From the NCBI GenBank assembly GCA_963921795.1, contig OY997640.1:54315321-54379320 (forward strand): a stretch of 64,000 nt of DNA, read 5' to 3'. This DNA comes from Nannobrachium achirus (taxonomy: Eukaryota; Chordata; Actinopteri; Myctophiformes; Myctophidae). The notes beneath the pieces were generated by a model. The model did no database searches. It was not told where the DNA came from and saw only the letters and a program-made list of their open reading frames with translations. Shown here piece by piece: positions 61,369 to 64,000 of this stretch; the first letter of the stretch is position 1, and each line of letters starts with the position of its first letter. The translations under genes were made by a program, and so were the position numbers.

Positions 61369-61560
61369 TATTTATTTATTTGGCATTTTGTTACGCTTTA
61401 TTTCACATACCTGTATGTCACTGTAGAGAGGCAGGACAGCAAGGGCAGAGAGAGGAGAGCATGCGAGACAAGCTGGGTCAGATTCAAACCCAGGTCTTCG
61501 CACTCACAAGGGGCATATTATGTTCTGTGCACTAATGGTCTGAGGCGCCACCAGGCACCC
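61369..61560 (-). repeat. tRNA-derived SINE (41-kb type), inverted and decayed
   Basis: CAGATTCAAACCCAGGTC is a box B complement, and GCGCCACCAGGCACCCCC is the head complement. The ATTTATTTATTTGGCATTTT side is the tail. Confidence 0.5.
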
Positions 61561-61854
61561 CCATCACTTTATTTATGAAGAAAATATATAAAATATTATT
61601 GCATCAACACTTTAAATAGCATTACACACTGTAAGTGAGGAACTGCCCCGGCAAACGGAATGGTCCTGCAGGAATTCCCCAATCTCATGGGGAGGGAATT
61701 GGTGCGTAAGCTGGTTGCTTACCTCTGAACTGTGAACCATCAAAGGATACTGTTTGCGTTCTGTGTTTTGGTTCCTTTGCACATGGACAAGTGTGTCCCC
61801 AGTTGTGAATTTTACCACATCTTCTGCAGCAATCGTATTACATTGTATTTAGGG

Positions 61855-62015
61855 GTGGCATAGCTGAATGTTTAGGAGCCCGCCTGGGTAACCTTAGTGT
61901 CCCTGAGCAAGAATCTTAACCCCTAATTGCTCATACGCTCCTTGTGGGCAGCTAATCAGCTGGGTTGGGCTGAAAATACAGAATTTCCTTCACAGGAGGA
62001 AATAGGTATCTATGA
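61855..62015 (+). repeat. Decayed SINE with LINE-like tail
   Basis: GGGGTGGCATAGCTGAATG head, GTGTCCCTGAGCAAGAATCT body, and an AATAGGTATCTATGATGATC tail. Confidence 0.45.
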
Positions 62016-62227
62016 TGATCTATGATCCATGTTTGAACGTGGTGAATTCCATCAACAGTGATGTCGCCTGTGGTGGCTTGACACTGATTCGTAAACGTTT
62101 TTCCTTTGTTCCACTGCTCATCACTTCCTGCTTTTGGCTTTGCATCACTGAGTAAGCAGCAGTAGATATGAGCCACCAGTTTGAGAAAAAGTATTTTATC
62201 ACATGAGAAAATTCAAAGTGGGATCCC

Positions 62228-62356
<129 letters not shown>

Positions 62357-62701
62357 CTCTGGCTATGTGCTTGCATGCATGCCAGTTTCTTGCAATCTGC
62401 CATAGTGAGGCAAGCAAGCGGGTGGCCGGCAGACGGGCAGTATAGCAGGGACTCCTTGGCACTGGTATGTATAGGACACCTATGATGTTGTGACGCAGCC
62501 GGTGGGCACAGCACCCATGTTGCTTGCCCACGGCAGTGCGTAAGCATTTGCGTTGTCTTTAGCTGACATATCAGCATGAAATACACACATTCTGTGGTGA
62601 TACACACATTCTGCGCACATGGATAGTGTGAATTCATTCTCTACCGTCCATCACTCACTCATCATCACTGACAATGAAATAGGGGCCCAATGCTGTTCAT
62701 G

Positions 62702-62705
<4 letters not shown>

Positions 62706-62755
<50 letters not shown>

Positions 62756-62763
62756 GGGGGGGG
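62706..62763. repeat. GT microsatellite running into a 25-base G tract
   Basis: (GT)n at 62706-62738 continues directly into uninterrupted G at 62739-62763. Confidence 0.97.
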
Positions 62764-63783
62764 AAATTCATTCCCTTATGCATTGTGTTAGTTGGCTAGC
62801 ATTGTCCAGTGAAGGATGGTTGAGGTTTTGAATTGCATGCTGTGCAGTCACAGTGACCATTATCCAGACACTTGAAGAGTGAAGAGTTATTGAACTGTGA
62901 CTGCTGATGGAATCCTGCATCGGTGCGACTGAAATCCTCATTTGCATACTGATAAAATGGCTCTTGATAGATCTGTACATGAAGTGCTGTTTGGACTTTA
63001 CATCAGCTGTGTCGTCCTTATTGCACATCTTTGACCAGATGAGGCTTTTATACTCACGCTCCAACATACCACAACCCACTTCCTTTCCGCTGACTGACAT
63101 TTATAGGTGCGACCACTATACAATGTGTGTAATTGTAGAGGCCATTAAGTAATTGTATTGGAAGGGCTCATGACCCCTGCTGAGCACCTATGATATCTCA
63201 GAACATGTGACCCTGTCCATCTGCTGTGAGCAGTAGCCCATCAAGTCCATTAGACCCCTTGCCATCACTTTACTAATGCAAACATGTTAACCTTAGACTG
63301 TTTGCATTGGTATTTTACCCACTTCAGTGGTTCTATATGATTTAAGCATTCCATGTTACGAGTGAGGAAGCTACAACCAAAATGCATTTTGACTCTTTTA
63401 TTGTCTCATCCAATTAATCGCATGAGTTGGGATTCCATCTGGATAAGTCAATGGGTCTATTTATCTGCTGTACCAAATGAGGCTTTTGGCACAGGATTAA
63501 ATAAAAAAGAATCTGTCTAAATGAAACAGAGAAGGGGATTAGATGGGCTTGAAACCGTTGGATCAGCATCACAGCAGAAGATGTGTCCTTACATGTACGT
63601 TGCTGAAAAAGACAAACATCGGTTTGCAGTAGCACGTGAATAAAGTTAGGCTTTTGTGTTGTTTAGCCTATTATGTTATTTTGTACAGGATTTAAAAATA
63701 TTAAGTCAGCTGAGGGCAACAGTTTGAAGAAGACCAGGTAGTCTACATCTGTCATGTCAGGTACTGTATATATATACCGGTTT
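62764..63783. other. Intergenic, no gene seen
   Basis: Unique-looking AT-rich sequence. Open frames are short and featureless. Confidence 0.45.
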
Positions 63784-64000
63784 CAGGGGTTTTCAAAGTG
63801 GGTGACGGGGCACCCTGTGGTGCCGTCAGATAATTTGATAATATTTGGAATTTATTTGAATACTTAAAAGTATCATTTTAAACTTAAAGTACAAAGTTAT
63901 TTTCAGTCAGTTCTAACCAAAATGGCTATTATCTCAACCTTTTCCTCGCAACATAATCACTAAAATATCGTCACTGTTGGGCAGAAACCTCGTATCTCCA
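63784..64000 (+). mobile_element. hAT-type MITE, family A, cut by window end
   Basis: Starts CAGGGGTTTTCAAAGTGGG and matches the 16584 copy through ACCAAAATGGCTATTATCTC and TCCTCGCAACATAATCACTA; continues past the window. Confidence 0.75.

Overview
The window is vertebrate nuclear DNA, most likely from a ray-finned (teleost) fish. It carries three intron-containing vertebrate genes, all on the + strand. The DNA between them is crowded with hAT-type MITEs (one with Tol2-like ends), TTAA-flanked MITEs, tRNA-derived SINEs and very long CA/GT arrays, a mix typical of teleosts. The species cannot be named from the sequence alone.

Layout. (1) 211-26741: pdcd4 (programmed cell death 4), 11 coding exons with consistent splice sites and phases, predicted 467 aa; its 3'UTR probably runs to a poly(A) signal at 28612. 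(2) About 30.0-40.3 kb: mogs (ER glucosidase I), four coding exons between 31010 and 39343, predicted 844 aa, with a probable untranslated first exon ending at 30043. (3) 55.8-59.3 kb: egr4 (EGR-family immediate-early zinc-finger factor), two coding exons at 56060-56228 and 56516-57828, with a TATA box at 55792. The 15 kb between mogs and egr4 and the 4.6 kb after egr4 show no convincing gene; they hold repeats, SINEs, foldback structures and six CA/GT arrays of about 120-175 bp.

The three genes do not form a pathway: translation control (Pdcd4), N-glycan trimming (Mogs) and stimulus-driven transcription (Egr4). Human MOGS and EGR4 are both on 2p13, so that linkage looks ancestral; human PDCD4 is on chromosome 10, so the pdcd4-mogs neighbourhood differs from the human one.

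The most unusual signal is a short palindromic module, with an arm close to AAATAGCAGATCTACAAGC followed by its inverted repeat. It occurs at about a dozen places and sits inside several MITE families whose termini are unrelated. Paralogous repeat copies with and without the hairpin can be compared inside the window. The window also preserves readable transposon stratigraphy: a three-deep nest with TSDs at each level, two hAT MITEs that used the same 8-bp target, and hAT copies that act as empty sites for TTAA insertions.
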